Notes: generated by a model not told the origin, from the sequence alone. DNA of 64,000 nucleotides from Pseudooceanicola nanhaiensis (GCF_020171315.1 NZ_JAIUZP010000005.1:372001-436000), one strand, 5' to 3'. Shown: positions 52,282 to 61,391, numbered from the stretch's first letter. Translations and numbers: made by a program.

Positions 52282-52601
52282 AGCAGCGTCAGCATCGCGG
52301 CGAGCGTCAGGGCGCCTGCCGCGATGGCCGCGAAGGTGTGCTTGGTCAGGACGCCGACCGCGATCGTGACGATGGCTGCGGTCAGCCGCGCGGGCTCCAC
52401 CTCGCCGCCGTTGGCCGCGGGCCAGAGCACCAGCGGCGCCACCAGTGCCGGCAGCACCGCCACGGCGGTATAGCGCAGGTGGCGCAGCACCCACTCCGGC
52501 AGGGCCCGGTCCCCGATCACGCCTAGGAAGACGAACCGCAGGAAGAAACTGCCGATCCCCAGCAGGATCACGACGGTCCAAAGCTCGGTGCGGTCGATCA
52601 T
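52275..52601 (-). CDS. azlD: AzlD family branched-chain amino acid exporter subunit
   Basis: 108 residues, four hydrophobic segments. 'WTVVILLGIGSFFLRFVFL' at the start and 'LPEWVLRHLRYTAVAVLPALVAPLVL' in the middle are typical of the small AzlD partner. With AzlC it exports branched-chain or related amino acids across the inner membrane. Its start overlaps the azlC stop by four bases. The 3' end overlaps the convergent lipoprotein gene slightly. Confidence 0.88.
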   Translation of the reverse strand: MIDRTELWTVVILLGIGSFFLRFVFLGVIGDRALPEWVLRHLRYTAVAVLPALVAPLVLWPAANGGEVEPARLTAAIVTIAVGVLTKHTFAAIAAGALTLAAMLTLLY

Positions 52602-53302
52602 TTCGCGCCTCCGGTCATCATTTCCACCCGTGCACCGGCCATCATGCCCGCGATGGCGGCCACCATCAGGCCGAGGTTGTAGGGCATCCACGTCAGCACC
52701 AGCGACAGCGTGATCGCCACCAGCGCCGCGGCGAGGTGGGCCCGGGTCTTCAGCATCGGCGCCACCATCGCAAGGAAGGTGATCGGCAGCGCGAAGTCGA
52801 GCGCGAATTCGGGCGGGATCTGGTTGCCCACGAGGGCGCCGACAATGGTCAGCAGGTACCAGAACGGGCAGATCGCCGTCACGGTCCCGAGGAAATACCC
52901 CATCTTCTGGGGCGTCTCCCAGTCCGGGTGCTTGGGATAGGTCGACATGGCAAGCGCATAGGACTGGTCCACCGTCAGGTAGGCCGCCAGCGCCCGCTGC
53001 CACAGCGGCGCCGCGCCGAGGTGCGGCGTGAGCGAGGCGGAATACATCGCCATGCGCAGGTTCACCGCGAGGGCCGAGGCCAGCGCCACGAAGGTCGGCG
53101 CGTGGTCGGCCAGCAGGCCGATAGCCGTGAACTGGGCCGCGCCCGCGATCACCGCCAGCGAGACAGCGGTTGCCTCCAGCGCGTTGAGCCCCGCGTCCGC
53201 GGCCACCACGCCAAAGAGCAGGGCGAAGGGCCCGACCACGAGGACGAAGGGGGCGCCGTCGCGCAGACCCAGCCAGAAGGCGGATTTCGAGATGGTGGAC
53301 AT
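52598..53302 (-). CDS. azlC: AzlC family branched-chain amino acid exporter subunit
   Basis: 234 residues from 53302, with about six hydrophobic segments. 'FWLGLRDGAPFVLVVGPFALLFGVVAADAG' at the start, 'AGAAQFTAIGLL' and 'NLRMAMYSASLTPHLG' are the AzlC signature. It is first in azlCD. A small-molecule exporter of leucine-type amino acids is the known role of relatives. The upstream region contains repeat element E. Confidence 0.92.
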   Translation of the reverse strand: MSTISKSAFWLGLRDGAPFVLVVGPFALLFGVVAADAGLNALEATAVSLAVIAGAAQFTAIGLLADHAPTFVALASALAVNLRMAMYSASLTPHLGAAPLWQRALAAYLTVDQSYALAMSTYPKHPDWETPQKMGYFLGTVTAICPFWYLLTIVGALVGNQIPPEFALDFALPITFLAMVAPMLKTRAHLAAALVAITLSLVLTWMPYNLGLMVAAIAGMMAGARVEMMTGGAK

Positions 53303-53445
53303 CGCAGGGAGACCTTGGGACAGAACTGCTGACCCGCCTACCTGCCGCCACGCCACGATGCAATCGCGCTCAGGCGCGGCGAACCGGGCCGTTCTGTGCA
53401 GCGTTGCGAAGACTGCCCGCGCGGGGCCCCCTCACGGGGCGTCTG

Positions 53446-53513
53446 CATCCACTGTTCGGAAATATCCTCGGGGGGAGGGCCCGCAGGGACCGGGGGGCAG
53501 ACAGCCCCCCTTT
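53446..53513. repeat. Intergenic 'CATCCACTGTT-AAATATCC' hairpin element (repeat element E)
   Basis: It opens CATCCACTGTT, as in element A, continues AAATATCCTCGGGGGG as in C, and ends with the same GGGGGG-CAGACAG-CCCCCC hairpin (53492-53510) followed by TTT. It lies between the azlC start and the 3' end of the lytic transglycosylase gene. Confidence 0.88.
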
Positions 53514-53543
53514 CCGCGTGGGTCCGAAGCGCCCGGTCTCGGG

Positions 53544-54023
53544 TCAGCGCAGGCCGGTCTCTTCCAGCATGCCGCGGCGCTTGGCCTCGTAGTAGTAGCC
53601 GCTGGCATACCATTTGACGGCAGTGTCGTAGGAGCCGTCGGCCAGCAGCCAGGCGCCCCGGAGGTATTTCACCGCGTACTTGAGGTTGGTTTCGGCATCG
53701 AGCAGGTCGCTCGGCTTGCCCGCGAAGCCCATCGAGCGGGCCGTGGCGGGGAGGATCTGCAGCAGGCCGTAGTAAGGGCCGTTGCGAGCCTCGGGGCGGT
53801 GGGTGCTCTCGCGCACGACCAGCCGCTGCACCAATGGCACCGGCACCTCGTAGGTGTCGGCGTACTTCACGATCAACTGGCGAAGTTCAGGCGTCTCATT
53901 GGGATAGAGCGGAGTCGCAAGGGCGCGGGTCACCTCGGGCGTCTCGTCGGGCGTGTGGCCACAGGCCACCAGCGGCAGGGACAGAGCAAGCGCGAGGCAA
54001 ATCGTCTTCACGTGTCTGGTCAT
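53544..54023 (-). CDS. Lytic transglycosylase-domain lipoprotein
   Basis: 159 residues from 54023. The lipobox is 'PLVAC' (Cys21). The SLT fold shows 'VQRLVVRESTHRPEAR' with catalytic Glu72, then 'GPYYGLLQILPATARSMGF' and 'DAETNLKYAVKYLRGAW', typical of family 1 lytic transglycosylases. It cleaves peptidoglycan glycan strands with anhydro-muramic ends. It is a small, single-domain form tethered to a membrane. The adjacent genes are unrelated. Confidence 0.9.
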   Translation of the reverse strand: MTRHVKTICLALALSLPLVACGHTPDETPEVTRALATPLYPNETPELRQLIVKYADTYEVPVPLVQRLVVRESTHRPEARNGPYYGLLQILPATARSMGFAGKPSDLLDAETNLKYAVKYLRGAWLLADGSYDTAVKWYASGYYYEAKRRGMLEETGLR

Positions 54024-54146
54024 GGGATGCTCCGGCGCGGGATGCGCCACTCATCTCTCATTTACCTTATTTTGCTGGGCCGACAAAGCACGCTGCGCTG
54101 CGGCAATCTGACCGCAGGCGGAGCTTTGCCGAAGCGCCGGGCGCCG

Positions 54147-55163
54147 TCAGTCGAAGATGCCCGCGACCCGTCCCAGCAACATGAAGGCCCGCGCGGTGCG
54201 GGTTTCGGCCAAGTCGTTGATTTCCGTATCGGACGCAGTCTGTTCGAGTTCCGCGAACATCCGGTCGAAGTGGCGCAGGAAGTGATGCGCCGCATCGCGG
54301 AAGATCGGGTCCTGCTTCATCCGGCCGGCGGCCAATGCCAGCGAAGACCGGTCGCGCACGCCGCCAAGGGCCGCAACGACCCGCCCGCGTTCGCCCTTGG
54401 CGAAGCGGCGCCAGATCTCGGGCCGGGCCAGATCGGGGCGCAGGTCGTCCATGTAGATGCCATCCTGGCTCATCAGGGTGAGGACATCCTGCGCGGCCTG
54501 GATCAACTGTGCCGCCTGCCGGTCCTTCAGCGCCTTGCGCAGGGCGGCAAAGCCTTCCTCGTCCTCGGCGGTCTCGGGGAAGTTCAGCGCCCGGATGAAG
54601 GTGCTCCGGTCGAGAGGCGGGGCCATGTCCTCGGGCCGCGTGCCAAGGGGCAGCCCGGGCTGGTCGTCCGCCGGGGCGGGCGGGGCTGCGGCGGCGGCCT
54701 CGGGGCGAATGCCGTTCTGGTGCCGGATCGTTGTGAAGGTGGCGATGGCCGTCTCGGTCTTGCGCTGCGCGGCCGCGATCTGGTCCAGCTTGCGGGAAAT
54801 CGAGTCCTCGCTCGACCCGCGGCGGCCCTGGTTCTGGGCGACATAGGCCTGCCGGATACCGTCGATGGCGGCGCGCAGACGGGCGCTTTCCTCGCGCATG
54901 ACGCGGGCCGACCGCGAGGCGGCGGCAGCCACCCAGATCATCGCGACGGGCAGGAAGATCGCCAGCATGGTCAGCACGAATCGCAGCGTATCCGGGGCCA
55001 TGCCGTCGGGGCCGGGCGTCAGCGTCATGAAGAAGACACCGGCGCCGGCCAGCCAGAGCAGCGAGAGGACAAGCGCGATAATCTCACCCGCGCCGTATTT
55101 CGGCGGCTCGGGGCGGTCGTAGATCCCCATGGGGGTGGGGCGCGATTCCTGCGGCTCGCTCAT
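54147..55163 (-). CDS. Membrane protein of unknown function
   Basis: 338 residues from 55163. After a 20-residue cytosolic start ('YDRPEPPKYGAGE') there are two membrane helices, about 25-45 and 58-80. A soluble part follows, with a helical segment ('RLRAAIDGIRQAYV'), a proline/alanine linker near 155-180, and a mostly helical C-terminal domain (about 200-338). I do not recognise a domain. It follows greA by 78 bp on the same strand, so co-transcription is possible. Similar proteins occur in related genomes as far as I recall. Confidence 0.7.
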   Translation of the reverse strand: MSEPQESRPTPMGIYDRPEPPKYGAGEIIALVLSLLWLAGAGVFFMTLTPGPDGMAPDTLRFVLTMLAIFLPVAMIWVAAAASRSARVMREESARLRAAIDGIRQAYVAQNQGRRGSSEDSISRKLDQIAAAQRKTETAIATFTTIRHQNGIRPEAAAAAPPAPADDQPGLPLGTRPEDMAPPLDRSTFIRALNFPETAEDEEGFAALRKALKDRQAAQLIQAAQDVLTLMSQDGIYMDDLRPDLARPEIWRRFAKGERGRVVAALGGVRDRSSLALAAGRMKQDPIFRDAAHHFLRHFDRMFAELEQTASDTEINDLAETRTARAFMLLGRVAGIFD

Positions 55164-55240
55164 GATCGTCGTCCTGTCCGGCCTGCCCGGACGCCCGCGC
55201 CGCCCCTCGGGGGCATGTGCGGGGCCGGGCTCTACTGCGG

Positions 55241-55711
55241 TCATTTATAGACGATTTTCAGAATTTCATACGAACGTTCGCCACCGGGCGTGCGGACCTC
55301 GACGCTGTCGCCCTCATCCTTGCCGATCAGCGCCCGTGCAATGGGCGACTTGATGTTCAGCAGGCCGGCTTCGATGTTGGCCTCGTATTCGCCCACGATC
55401 TGCCAGGTCTTCTCCTCGTCGGTGTCCTCGTCCACCACGGTGACGGTGGCGCCGAACTTGATGGTGCCCGAGAGCGTCTTGGGGTCGATGACGTCGGCCA
55501 GCGAGAGGATGCCTTCGAGTTCCTTGATCCGGCCCTCGATGAAGCTCTGCTTCTCGCGGGCGGAGTGGTATTCGGCGTTTTCGCTCAGGTCGCCATGCTC
55601 GCGCGCTTCCGCGATGGCCCGGATGATGGCCGGGCGCTCTTCGGATTTCAGCTTCTTCAGCTCGACTTCGAGTGCGGTGGCCCCCGCGCGGGTCATCAGT
55701 ATCTTTTCCAT
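55241..55711 (-). CDS. greA: Transcription elongation factor GreA
   Basis: 156 residues from 55711. The N-terminal coiled coil ends in the acidic tip '[18 protein letters not shown]', whose acids reach into RNA polymerase to stimulate cleavage of backtracked RNA. The C-terminal FKBP-like domain includes 'GYEA'-type and '[18 protein letters not shown]' motifs. A 12-bp hairpin lies 20 bp ahead of its start codon. The open frame upstream of 55711 is not used. Confidence 0.96.
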   Translation of the reverse strand: MEKILMTRAGATALEVELKKLKSEERPAIIRAIAEAREHGDLSENAEYHSAREKQSFIEGRIKELEGILSLADVIDPKTLSGTIKFGATVTVVDEDTDEEKTWQIVGEYEANIEAGLLNIKSPIARALIGKDEGDSVEVRTPGGERSYEILKIVYK

Positions 55712-55730
55712 TGGCCCCATCCGTAGCAGT

Positions 55731-55760
55731 AGCAAAGGGGCCCGCAGAGGCCCCTTTGCT
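55731..55760. terminator. Strong hairpin in the greA leader
   Basis: Perfect 12-bp stem (AGCAAAGGGGCC with GGCCCCTTTGCT) around six bases, 19 bp upstream of the greA ATG and 105 bp after the VOC stop. Neither strand has a good T-run. It may end the VOC transcript or act as a greA leader structure. Confidence 0.65.
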
Positions 55761-55865
55761 GAATTTATCAGTTCGGCTACCTGACCCAAGCAGGGCCCCG
55801 AATGCAAGGAAAACCCGCGGCGTCGGCAAGCTTCCCCGCCTGCCACGTGGCCCTGTGCGGGGCCG

Positions 55866-56249
55866 TCAGGGCTGATGCGAGGCCACTTCCCATTCCAGCC
55901 CGTCCCGGTCGTGGAAGTAGAACCGCCGTCCCGGCGCGTAATCGGCATGGTTGCCGGGGGTAAAGCCCGCCGCCGTCACCTTGGCCTCCACCGCGTCGAT
56001 GTCGTCGGTGAAGACGGCGAGGTGGTTCAGCATCCCCACGGTGTCGTAGCTGGACAGCCCCGTCTGCACCGCATCCGCCCGGGTGTAGAGCGCGATATAG
56101 CTGTCGTCGGTGCCCACGTGAACCGAGCGGCCCTTGTCCTTGGATGGACCCTGCCAGCGGATGTGCCAGCCAAAGACCTCCACCAGCCATGCGGCGGTGG
56201 CATCCGGGTCGGTCACGGTGACATTGGCGTGTTCGAGGCGCGGGATCAT
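55866..56249 (-). CDS. VOC family protein under SoxR control
   Basis: 127 residues from 56249, after a GAAGGAGA site. One VOC unit: '[20 protein letters not shown]' (metal His), '[20 protein letters not shown]' (second His) and '[17 protein letters not shown]' (metal Glu). The relatives are glyoxalase and bleomycin- or fosfomycin-resistance proteins. Its promoter shares a perfect SoxR box with divergent soxR, so it is probably induced by redox-cycling compounds and may modify or sequester them. Confidence 0.87.
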   Translation of the reverse strand: MIPRLEHANVTVTDPDATAAWLVEVFGWHIRWQGPSKDKGRSVHVGTDDSYIALYTRADAVQTGLSSYDTVGMLNHLAVFTDDIDAVEAKVTAAGFTPGNHADYAPGRRFYFHDRDGLEWEVASHQP

Positions 56250-56296
56250 GGTCGTCTCCTTCTTTTTCTCGCGTCTGATGTTGTTCCAGTGTGCCA

Positions 56297-56314
56297 CCTC
56301 AAGTAAACTTGAGG
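56297..56314. promoter_or_regulatory. SoxR box
   Basis: CCTCAAGTAAACTTGAGG has perfect 7-bp arms (CCTCAAG / CTTGAGG) and matches the known SoxR operator CCTCAAGTTAACTTGAGG at all but one base. It lies 38 bp before the soxR ATG and 48 bp before the VOC start, placing it to act on both divergent promoters. Confidence 0.93.
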
Positions 56315-56351
56315 TCAACGGCAAAGAAATGCTGCAGGGCAGGGGGTTGCG

Positions 56352-56831
56352 ATGAAGCGTGGTCTGGCGATCGGCGAAGTGGCGGGGCGCACCGGGCTCG
56401 CCGTCTCGGCCATCCGGTATTACGAGGACGAGGGCTTGCTGACCGCCGGGCGCACCCCGGCGGGGCAGCGGCAGTTCGAGAAGGCGGACCTGCGCCGCCT
56501 CTCCTTCATCATGATTGCGCAGAAGATGGGCTTCTCCATCGCGCAGATCCGTACCCAGCTGGAAGGGCTGCCCAAGGGGCGCACGCCCACTGCTGCCGAC
56601 TGGCGCGGGATTTCGACGCGCTTTCGTGCCGATCTCGACCGCCGCATCGCCGTTCTGGAACGGCTGCGCGACGACCTCGACGGCTGCATCGGCTGCGGTT
56701 GTCTGAGCCTTGAGAGCTGCCGCCTGAACAACCCGCAGGACCGCGCCGCGCGACTTGGCGCCGGACCGCGCTACCTGATGGGCGATGCGCCGGAGGATGC
56801 AAGGGGCGATGCCGGCGCGGGCGAGGGCTGA
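56352..56831 (+). CDS. soxR: Redox-sensitive transcriptional activator SoxR
   Basis: 159 residues of the MerR family. The winged helix-turn-helix starts 'LAIGEVAGRTGLAVSAIRYYEDEGLL'. The 2Fe-2S ligands are in 'CIGCGCLSLESC' (Cys112, 115, 117, 123), the diagnostic SoxR spacing. Oxidation of the cluster by redox-cycling drugs switches on the target promoter. The target here is the divergent VOC gene, and perhaps soxR itself. No soxS is expected outside enterics, and none is seen. Confidence 0.96.
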   Translation: MKRGLAIGEVAGRTGLAVSAIRYYEDEGLLTAGRTPAGQRQFEKADLRRLSFIMIAQKMGFSIAQIRTQLEGLPKGRTPTAADWRGISTRFRADLDRRIAVLERLRDDLDGCIGCGCLSLESCRLNNPQDRAARLGAGPRYLMGDAPEDARGDAGAGEG

Positions 56832-56956
56832 ACGTTACGTTTGAAACAGGGTTGGATCGCTGCGTTTTGCACGCGCGGCAATTGACCTGTCGGCAAGCGC
56901 CGCGCTATCCCTTCGCAACATTCTTACCCATAAGGGCCTGTAGGGAGAGGAAACAG

Positions 56957-58603
56957 ATGACCGAAGTTCAGCGCGAAGCCATGGAATACGACGTGGTGAT
57001 CGTCGGGGCGGGCCCGGCGGGCCTGTCGGCTGCCATCCGGCTGAAGCAGCTCGACGCCGATTTGCAGGTCGTCGTCCTCGAAAAGGGCTCGGAAGTGGGG
57101 GCGCATATCCTCTCGGGCGCGGTTCTGGACCCGGTCGGCCTGAACAAGCTGATCCCCGACTGGAAGGAAAAGGGCGCGCCGCTCAACACCCCGGTGACGG
57201 AAGACAACTTCTACATGCTGGGCGAAGCGGGCAAGATCCGCGTGCCGAACTTCCCGATGCCGCCGCTGATGAACAACCACGGCAACTACATCGTCTCGAT
57301 GGGCAACGTCTGCCGCTGGATGGCGGAACAGGCCGAGGAACTGGGCGTCGAGATCTTCCCCGGCATGGCCTGCTCCGAGCTGGTCTACGGCGAGAACGGC
57401 GAAGTCAAAGGTGTCGTCGCGGGTGAGTTCGGCAAGAACGCCGACGGCACCGAGGGCCCGGGCTACGAGCCGGGCATGGAGCTGCTGGGCAAATACGTCT
57501 TCATCTCCGAAGGCGTGCGCGGCTCGCTCGCCAAGGAGCTGATCGCGAAATACGACCTCTCCAAGGGCAAGGAGCCGCAGAAGTTCGGCATCGGCATGAA
57601 GGAGATCTGGGAGATCGACCCGGCCAAGCACAAGCTGGGCTCCGTCAGCCACACCATGGGCTGGCCGCTCGGCTCCAACGCGGGCGGCGGGTCGTTCATC
57701 TACCACCTCGAGAACAATCAGGTCTACGTCGGCTTCGTGGTGCACCTGAACTACAAGAACCCGTACCTCTTCCCCTACATGGAATTCCAGCGCTTCAAGC
57801 ATCACCCGATGGTGGCCGAGCTGCTGGAAGGTGGCAAGCGCGTGGCCTATGGCGCCCGCGCCATCACCGAGGGTGGCTATCAGTCGATGCCCAAGATGGT
57901 CATGCCCGGCGCGGCCCTGCTGGGCTGCTCGGTCGGCATGGTCAACGTGCCGCGCATCAAGGGCAACCACAACGCGATGCTTTCGGGCATGGCCGCGGCC
58001 GAAGCCGCCCATGAGGCGATCAAGGCCGGCCGTGCCTCGGACGAGCTGACCGCCTACGAGACGGAAGTGCGCGAAGGCGCCATCGGCCAGGACCTCAAGA
58101 AGGTGCGCAACGTCAAGCCGCTGTGGTCCAAGTACGGCCTCGTGCCGAGCCTCGCGATCGGCGGGCTGGACATGTGGACCAACACGCTCGGCTTCTCGTT
58201 CCTCGGGACGCTGGGCCACGGCAAGACCGACGCCGCCGCGACCGAACCCGCGGAGAAGCACAAGCCGATCGACTACCCCAAGCCCGATGGCAAGCTGTCC
58301 TTCGACCGGCTGACCAACGTGAGCTTCGCCATGACGAACCACGAGGAAAGCCAGCCCTGCCACCTCAAGCTGGCCGATCCCGAGATTCCTCTGAAGAAGA
58401 ACCTTCCGGTCTACGCGGGACCCTCGGCGCGCTATTGCCCGGCAGGGGTCTATGAATTCGTGGGCGAGGGCGACGACAAGAAGTTCCAGATCAACTTCCA
58501 GAACTGCGTCCACTGCAAAACCTGCGACATCAAGGACCCGGCCCAGAACATCAACTGGACCACGCCGCAGGGCGGTGACGGGCCGAATTATCCCAACATG
58601 TAA
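56957..58603 (+). CDS. Electron transfer flavoprotein-ubiquinone oxidoreductase
   Basis: 548 residues from 56957, with GGGAGAGG upstream. The FAD motif is 'YDVVIVGAGPAGLSAAIRL', and the ubiquinone-binding monotopic region lies in the middle. The C-terminal 4Fe-4S cluster has 'CPAGVYEF' and 'NCVHCKTCDIKDPAQNINW'. It sits on the inner membrane and passes electrons from ETF (etfBA at 5.2-6.9 kb) to ubiquinone. It serves the acyl-CoA dehydrogenase and dimethylglycine dehydrogenase-like enzymes encoded in this window. It is a single gene with its own terminator. Confidence 0.96.
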   Translation: MTEVQREAMEYDVVIVGAGPAGLSAAIRLKQLDADLQVVVLEKGSEVGAHILSGAVLDPVGLNKLIPDWKEKGAPLNTPVTEDNFYMLGEAGKIRVPNFPMPPLMNNHGNYIVSMGNVCRWMAEQAEELGVEIFPGMACSELVYGENGEVKGVVAGEFGKNADGTEGPGYEPGMELLGKYVFISEGVRGSLAKELIAKYDLSKGKEPQKFGIGMKEIWEIDPAKHKLGSVSHTMGWPLGSNAGGGSFIYHLENNQVYVGFVVHLNYKNPYLFPYMEFQRFKHHPMVAELLEGGKRVAYGARAITEGGYQSMPKMVMPGAALLGCSVGMVNVPRIKGNHNAMLSGMAAAEAAHEAIKAGRASDELTAYETEVREGAIGQDLKKVRNVKPLWSKYGLVPSLAIGGLDMWTNTLGFSFLGTLGHGKTDAAATEPAEKHKPIDYPKPDGKLSFDRLTNVSFAMTNHEESQPCHLKLADPEIPLKKNLPVYAGPSARYCPAGVYEFVGEGDDKKFQINFQNCVHCKTCDIKDPAQNINWTTPQGGDGPNYPNM

Positions 58604-58639
58604 TCGCAGACGATCACGGATGAGCGAGAATCCGTACAG

Positions 58640-58665
58640 GCGGGGTGTCCTCAGGGGCACCCCGC
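58640..58665 (+). terminator. Hairpin after ETF-ubiquinone oxidoreductase gene
   Basis: GCGGGGTG pairs with CACCCCGC around ten bases, 37 bp after the stop codon. The following sequence (ATTGATTTG) is only mildly T-rich. Confidence 0.65.
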
Positions 58666-58752
58666 ATTGATTTGCATAACGCGTCTCGGCTAGCTTGGTT
58701 CCCATTCCGGGGAAATTTTTCCCGAAGGACACAGCAGGCAGGGAGCAAGCGC

Positions 58753-60474
58753 ATGTCGGGCAGCACGATCCGCGCAGTTGCAATGGTTCTGACACAGGGG
58801 CTGGCGATCGCCGGACTGGGGCAGGGAGCATCGGCAGAGCCGTTGCCCGGCCTTGCGGGCGATTACCTCGCCGCGCGTCAGGCCCGCATCACCAGCGATT
58901 ACGGCACCGCCGGGGGCTACTACGCCGAGGCGCTGAAGGCCGACCCGGGCAATCCCGCCCTGCTGGAAGGCGCCGTCCTGTCCGAGATGTCCGTCGGTCG
59001 CCTCGACGCGGCGCTGCCCTACGCCAAGGCGATGGAGGAGCAGGGGGCTGAAAGCCAGATCGCGCGGATGGTCCTTGCCGCCGCCGAGGCGCAGACCGGC
59101 GATTTCGCCGCGCTGCTGAAGCGGGTCGAGGACGGGCGCGGCGTGGGTCCGCTGGTCGACGGCCTGCTGGTGGCCTGGGCCCATGTCGGCATGGGCGACA
59201 TGGCCAAGGCGCTGGTTGCCTTCGACGCGGTGGCGGATGAACGCGGCCTGCGCGGCTTCTCGCTCTACCACAAGGCGCTTGCTCTCTCGCTGGCGGGGGA
59301 TTTCGAAGGCGCCGAGGCGATCTACTCCGGCGAGGCGGATGGCCCGCTCCAGATGACCCGCCGCGGGGCGCTTGCCCGGATCGAGGTGCTGTCGCAGCTT
59401 GACCGGCCCAAGGATGCGCTGACGGTGATCAGCGCGCTCTTCGGCCCCGATCCCGATCCGGTCGTTGCCGGGATGCGTGCGGCACTGCAGGCCGGGCAGA
59501 TGCTCGACTTCGACTATGCCCGCAATGCCGCCGATGGCGTGGCCGAGATCTTCTATTCCGTCGCGGCTGCCCTCGATGGCGATGCGACCGACGATTACAC
59601 GCTGATCTATTCGCGCACGGCGGAATACCTGCGTCCCGATCATATCGACGCGATCCTGCTGTCGGCAGAGCTGCTCGACGACATGGGCCAGCCCGATCTG
59701 GCCACCTCGGCCTACCGCCGGGTGCCGCGCGACAATCCCGCCTTCCACGCCGCCGAACTGGGCCGCGCCGACGCGCTGCGCCGGGCGGGCCGGACCGATG
59801 CGGCGATCGAGGTGCTGACCTCGCTCTCCGACACCCACGGCGAGCTGCCGCTGGTTCATGCCACCATGGGCGACGTCCTGCGGGGGACGGGGCGCTACCG
59901 CGAGGCGGTGCAGGCCTATGATGCGGCGCTGGCGCTCTATACCACCGAGGACCGGTCGCAGTGGTTCCTGCATTATGCCCGTGGCATCGCGCAGGAACGG
60001 CTCGGCAACTGGTCCGCGGCCGAGGCCGACTTCCGTCAGGCACTGGAGATGAACCCGGAAGACCCGCAGGTGATGAACTACCTCGGCTATTCCATGGTCG
60101 AGAAGCGCGAGAACCTCGACGAGGCGCTGGCCATGATCGAACGCGCTGCGGCGGCCAAGCCTGACAGCGGCTACATCATCGACAGCCTCGGCTGGGGGCT
60201 CTACACGCTGGGCCGCTACGAGGAGGCCGTCGGCCACATGGAACATGCAGCAGAGCTGATGCCGGTGGACCCCACGGTCAACGACCACCTCGGTGATGTC
60301 TACTGGGCCGTCGGGCGCCATATGGAGGCCCGCTTCCAGTGGACCCGCGCGCTGTCCTTCGATCCCGAGGCCGATGCGGCCGACCGGATTCGGCGCAAGC
60401 TGAACGTCGGCCTCGACGCCGTCCTTGCCCAGGAAGGCATGGAGCCGCTACAGGTGGCAGGCGACGACCGCTGA
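58753..60474 (+). CDS. Exported tetratricopeptide-repeat protein
   Basis: 573 residues from the ATG at 58753, which has a GGGAG site. Residues 1-28 are a signal peptide ending 'GASA'. TPR units run through the whole length, including 'YGTAGGYYAEALKADPGNPALLE' near the start and 'GRYEEAVGHMEHAAELMPVDPTVNDHLGDVYWAVGR' region near the end. It probably assembles protein complexes in the periplasm or at the outer membrane. It is 80 bp upstream of ispE, an arrangement I recall in other Rhodobacteraceae; no shared pathway is known. Confidence 0.87.
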   Translation: MSGSTIRAVAMVLTQGLAIAGLGQGASAEPLPGLAGDYLAARQARITSDYGTAGGYYAEALKADPGNPALLEGAVLSEMSVGRLDAALPYAKAMEEQGAESQIARMVLAAAEAQTGDFAALLKRVEDGRGVGPLVDGLLVAWAHVGMGDMAKALVAFDAVADERGLRGFSLYHKALALSLAGDFEGAEAIYSGEADGPLQMTRRGALARIEVLSQLDRPKDALTVISALFGPDPDPVVAGMRAALQAGQMLDFDYARNAADGVAEIFYSVAAALDGDATDDYTLIYSRTAEYLRPDHIDAILLSAELLDDMGQPDLATSAYRRVPRDNPAFHAAELGRADALRRAGRTDAAIEVLTSLSDTHGELPLVHATMGDVLRGTGRYREAVQAYDAALALYTTEDRSQWFLHYARGIAQERLGNWSAAEADFRQALEMNPEDPQVMNYLGYSMVEKRENLDEALAMIERAAAAKPDSGYIIDSLGWGLYTLGRYEEAVGHMEHAAELMPVDPTVNDHLGDVYWAVGRHMEARFQWTRALSFDPEADAADRIRRKLNVGLDAVLAQEGMEPLQVAGDDR

Positions 60475-60554
60475 CGGACACGCTGACGGGCACCTGACAG
60501 CTGCGCCGCCAGGCGGGCGGAGCATAAGGACGGGACAGGACGCAGGCTGAGTTC

Positions 60555-61391
60555 ATGACGGACGGGACAACCGCCACGCGGCACGAGATCGCGCGGGCCA
60601 AGATCAATCTGGCCCTCCACGTGACCGGGCAACGTGGCGATGGCTACCACCTGCTCGACAGCCTTGTCTGCTTCGCCGATTTCGGCGATGAGCTGGAGGT
60701 GACGCCGGCGCCGCAGAACAGCCTCACGCTCGACGGTCCGCTGGCTGCGGGCGTGCCGACCGGGCCAGAGAACCTCGTCTTCCGGGCCGCCAGCTTCTTT
60801 GGGCAGACCGCCGCGATTCGCCTCACCAAGCATCTGCCGATGGCCGCCGGGATCGGCGGAGGCTCTGCCGATGCGGCCGCCGTGCTGCGCGCGCTCTCCG
60901 CAGCGACGGGTCGGGCAGTGCCGGATCACCCGGAACGCCTCGGCGCGGACCTGCCGGCCTGCCTGCGCTCGCGGGCGCTGCGGATGCAGGGCGTGGGGGA
61001 GTTGCTGGAGGATGTGCCCGGCCTGCCGCAGCTGCCTGCCGTCCTCGTGAACCCCGGTGTCGGGGTCGAGACGCCCGCCGTCTTCAAGCGCCTGACCCGC
61101 CGGACCAATCCCGCGCTGCCCGCCCGGCTGCCGGACTGGCACGATGCGGCGGCCTGCGCCGCGTGGCTGGCCGCGCAGCGCAATGATCTCGAAGCCCCGG
61201 CGCGCGCAGTTGCCCCGGTGATCGGCGATGTCCTTGACACCCTTGCGGCCACGCCGGGCTGCCTGTTGGCGCGCATGTCCGGCTCCGGCGCGACCTGCTT
61301 CGCGCTCTACCCGGATCGCCGCGCGGCCGAAGCCGCCGCCGAAAACCTCGCCCCCACCGGCTGGTGGGCCCGCGCCACGACGCTCAGCTGA
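60555..61391 (+). CDS. ispE: 4-diphosphocytidyl-2-C-methyl-D-erythritol kinase
   Basis: 278 residues of the GHMP kinase family. 'ARAKINLALHVTGQRGDGYHLLDSLVCF' at the start and the ATP loop 'PMAAGIGGGSADAAAVLRAL' are typical of IspE, and 'LLARMSGSGATCFALY' is the third GHMP motif. It phosphorylates CDP-methylerythritol in the non-mevalonate isoprenoid pathway. It ends just before repeat element F. Confidence 0.95.
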   Translation: MTDGTTATRHEIARAKINLALHVTGQRGDGYHLLDSLVCFADFGDELEVTPAPQNSLTLDGPLAAGVPTGPENLVFRAASFFGQTAAIRLTKHLPMAAGIGGGSADAAAVLRALSAATGRAVPDHPERLGADLPACLRSRALRMQGVGELLEDVPGLPQLPAVLVNPGVGVETPAVFKRLTRRTNPALPARLPDWHDAAACAAWLAAQRNDLEAPARAVAPVIGDVLDTLAATPGCLLARMSGSGATCFALYPDRRAAEAAAENLAPTGWWARATTLS

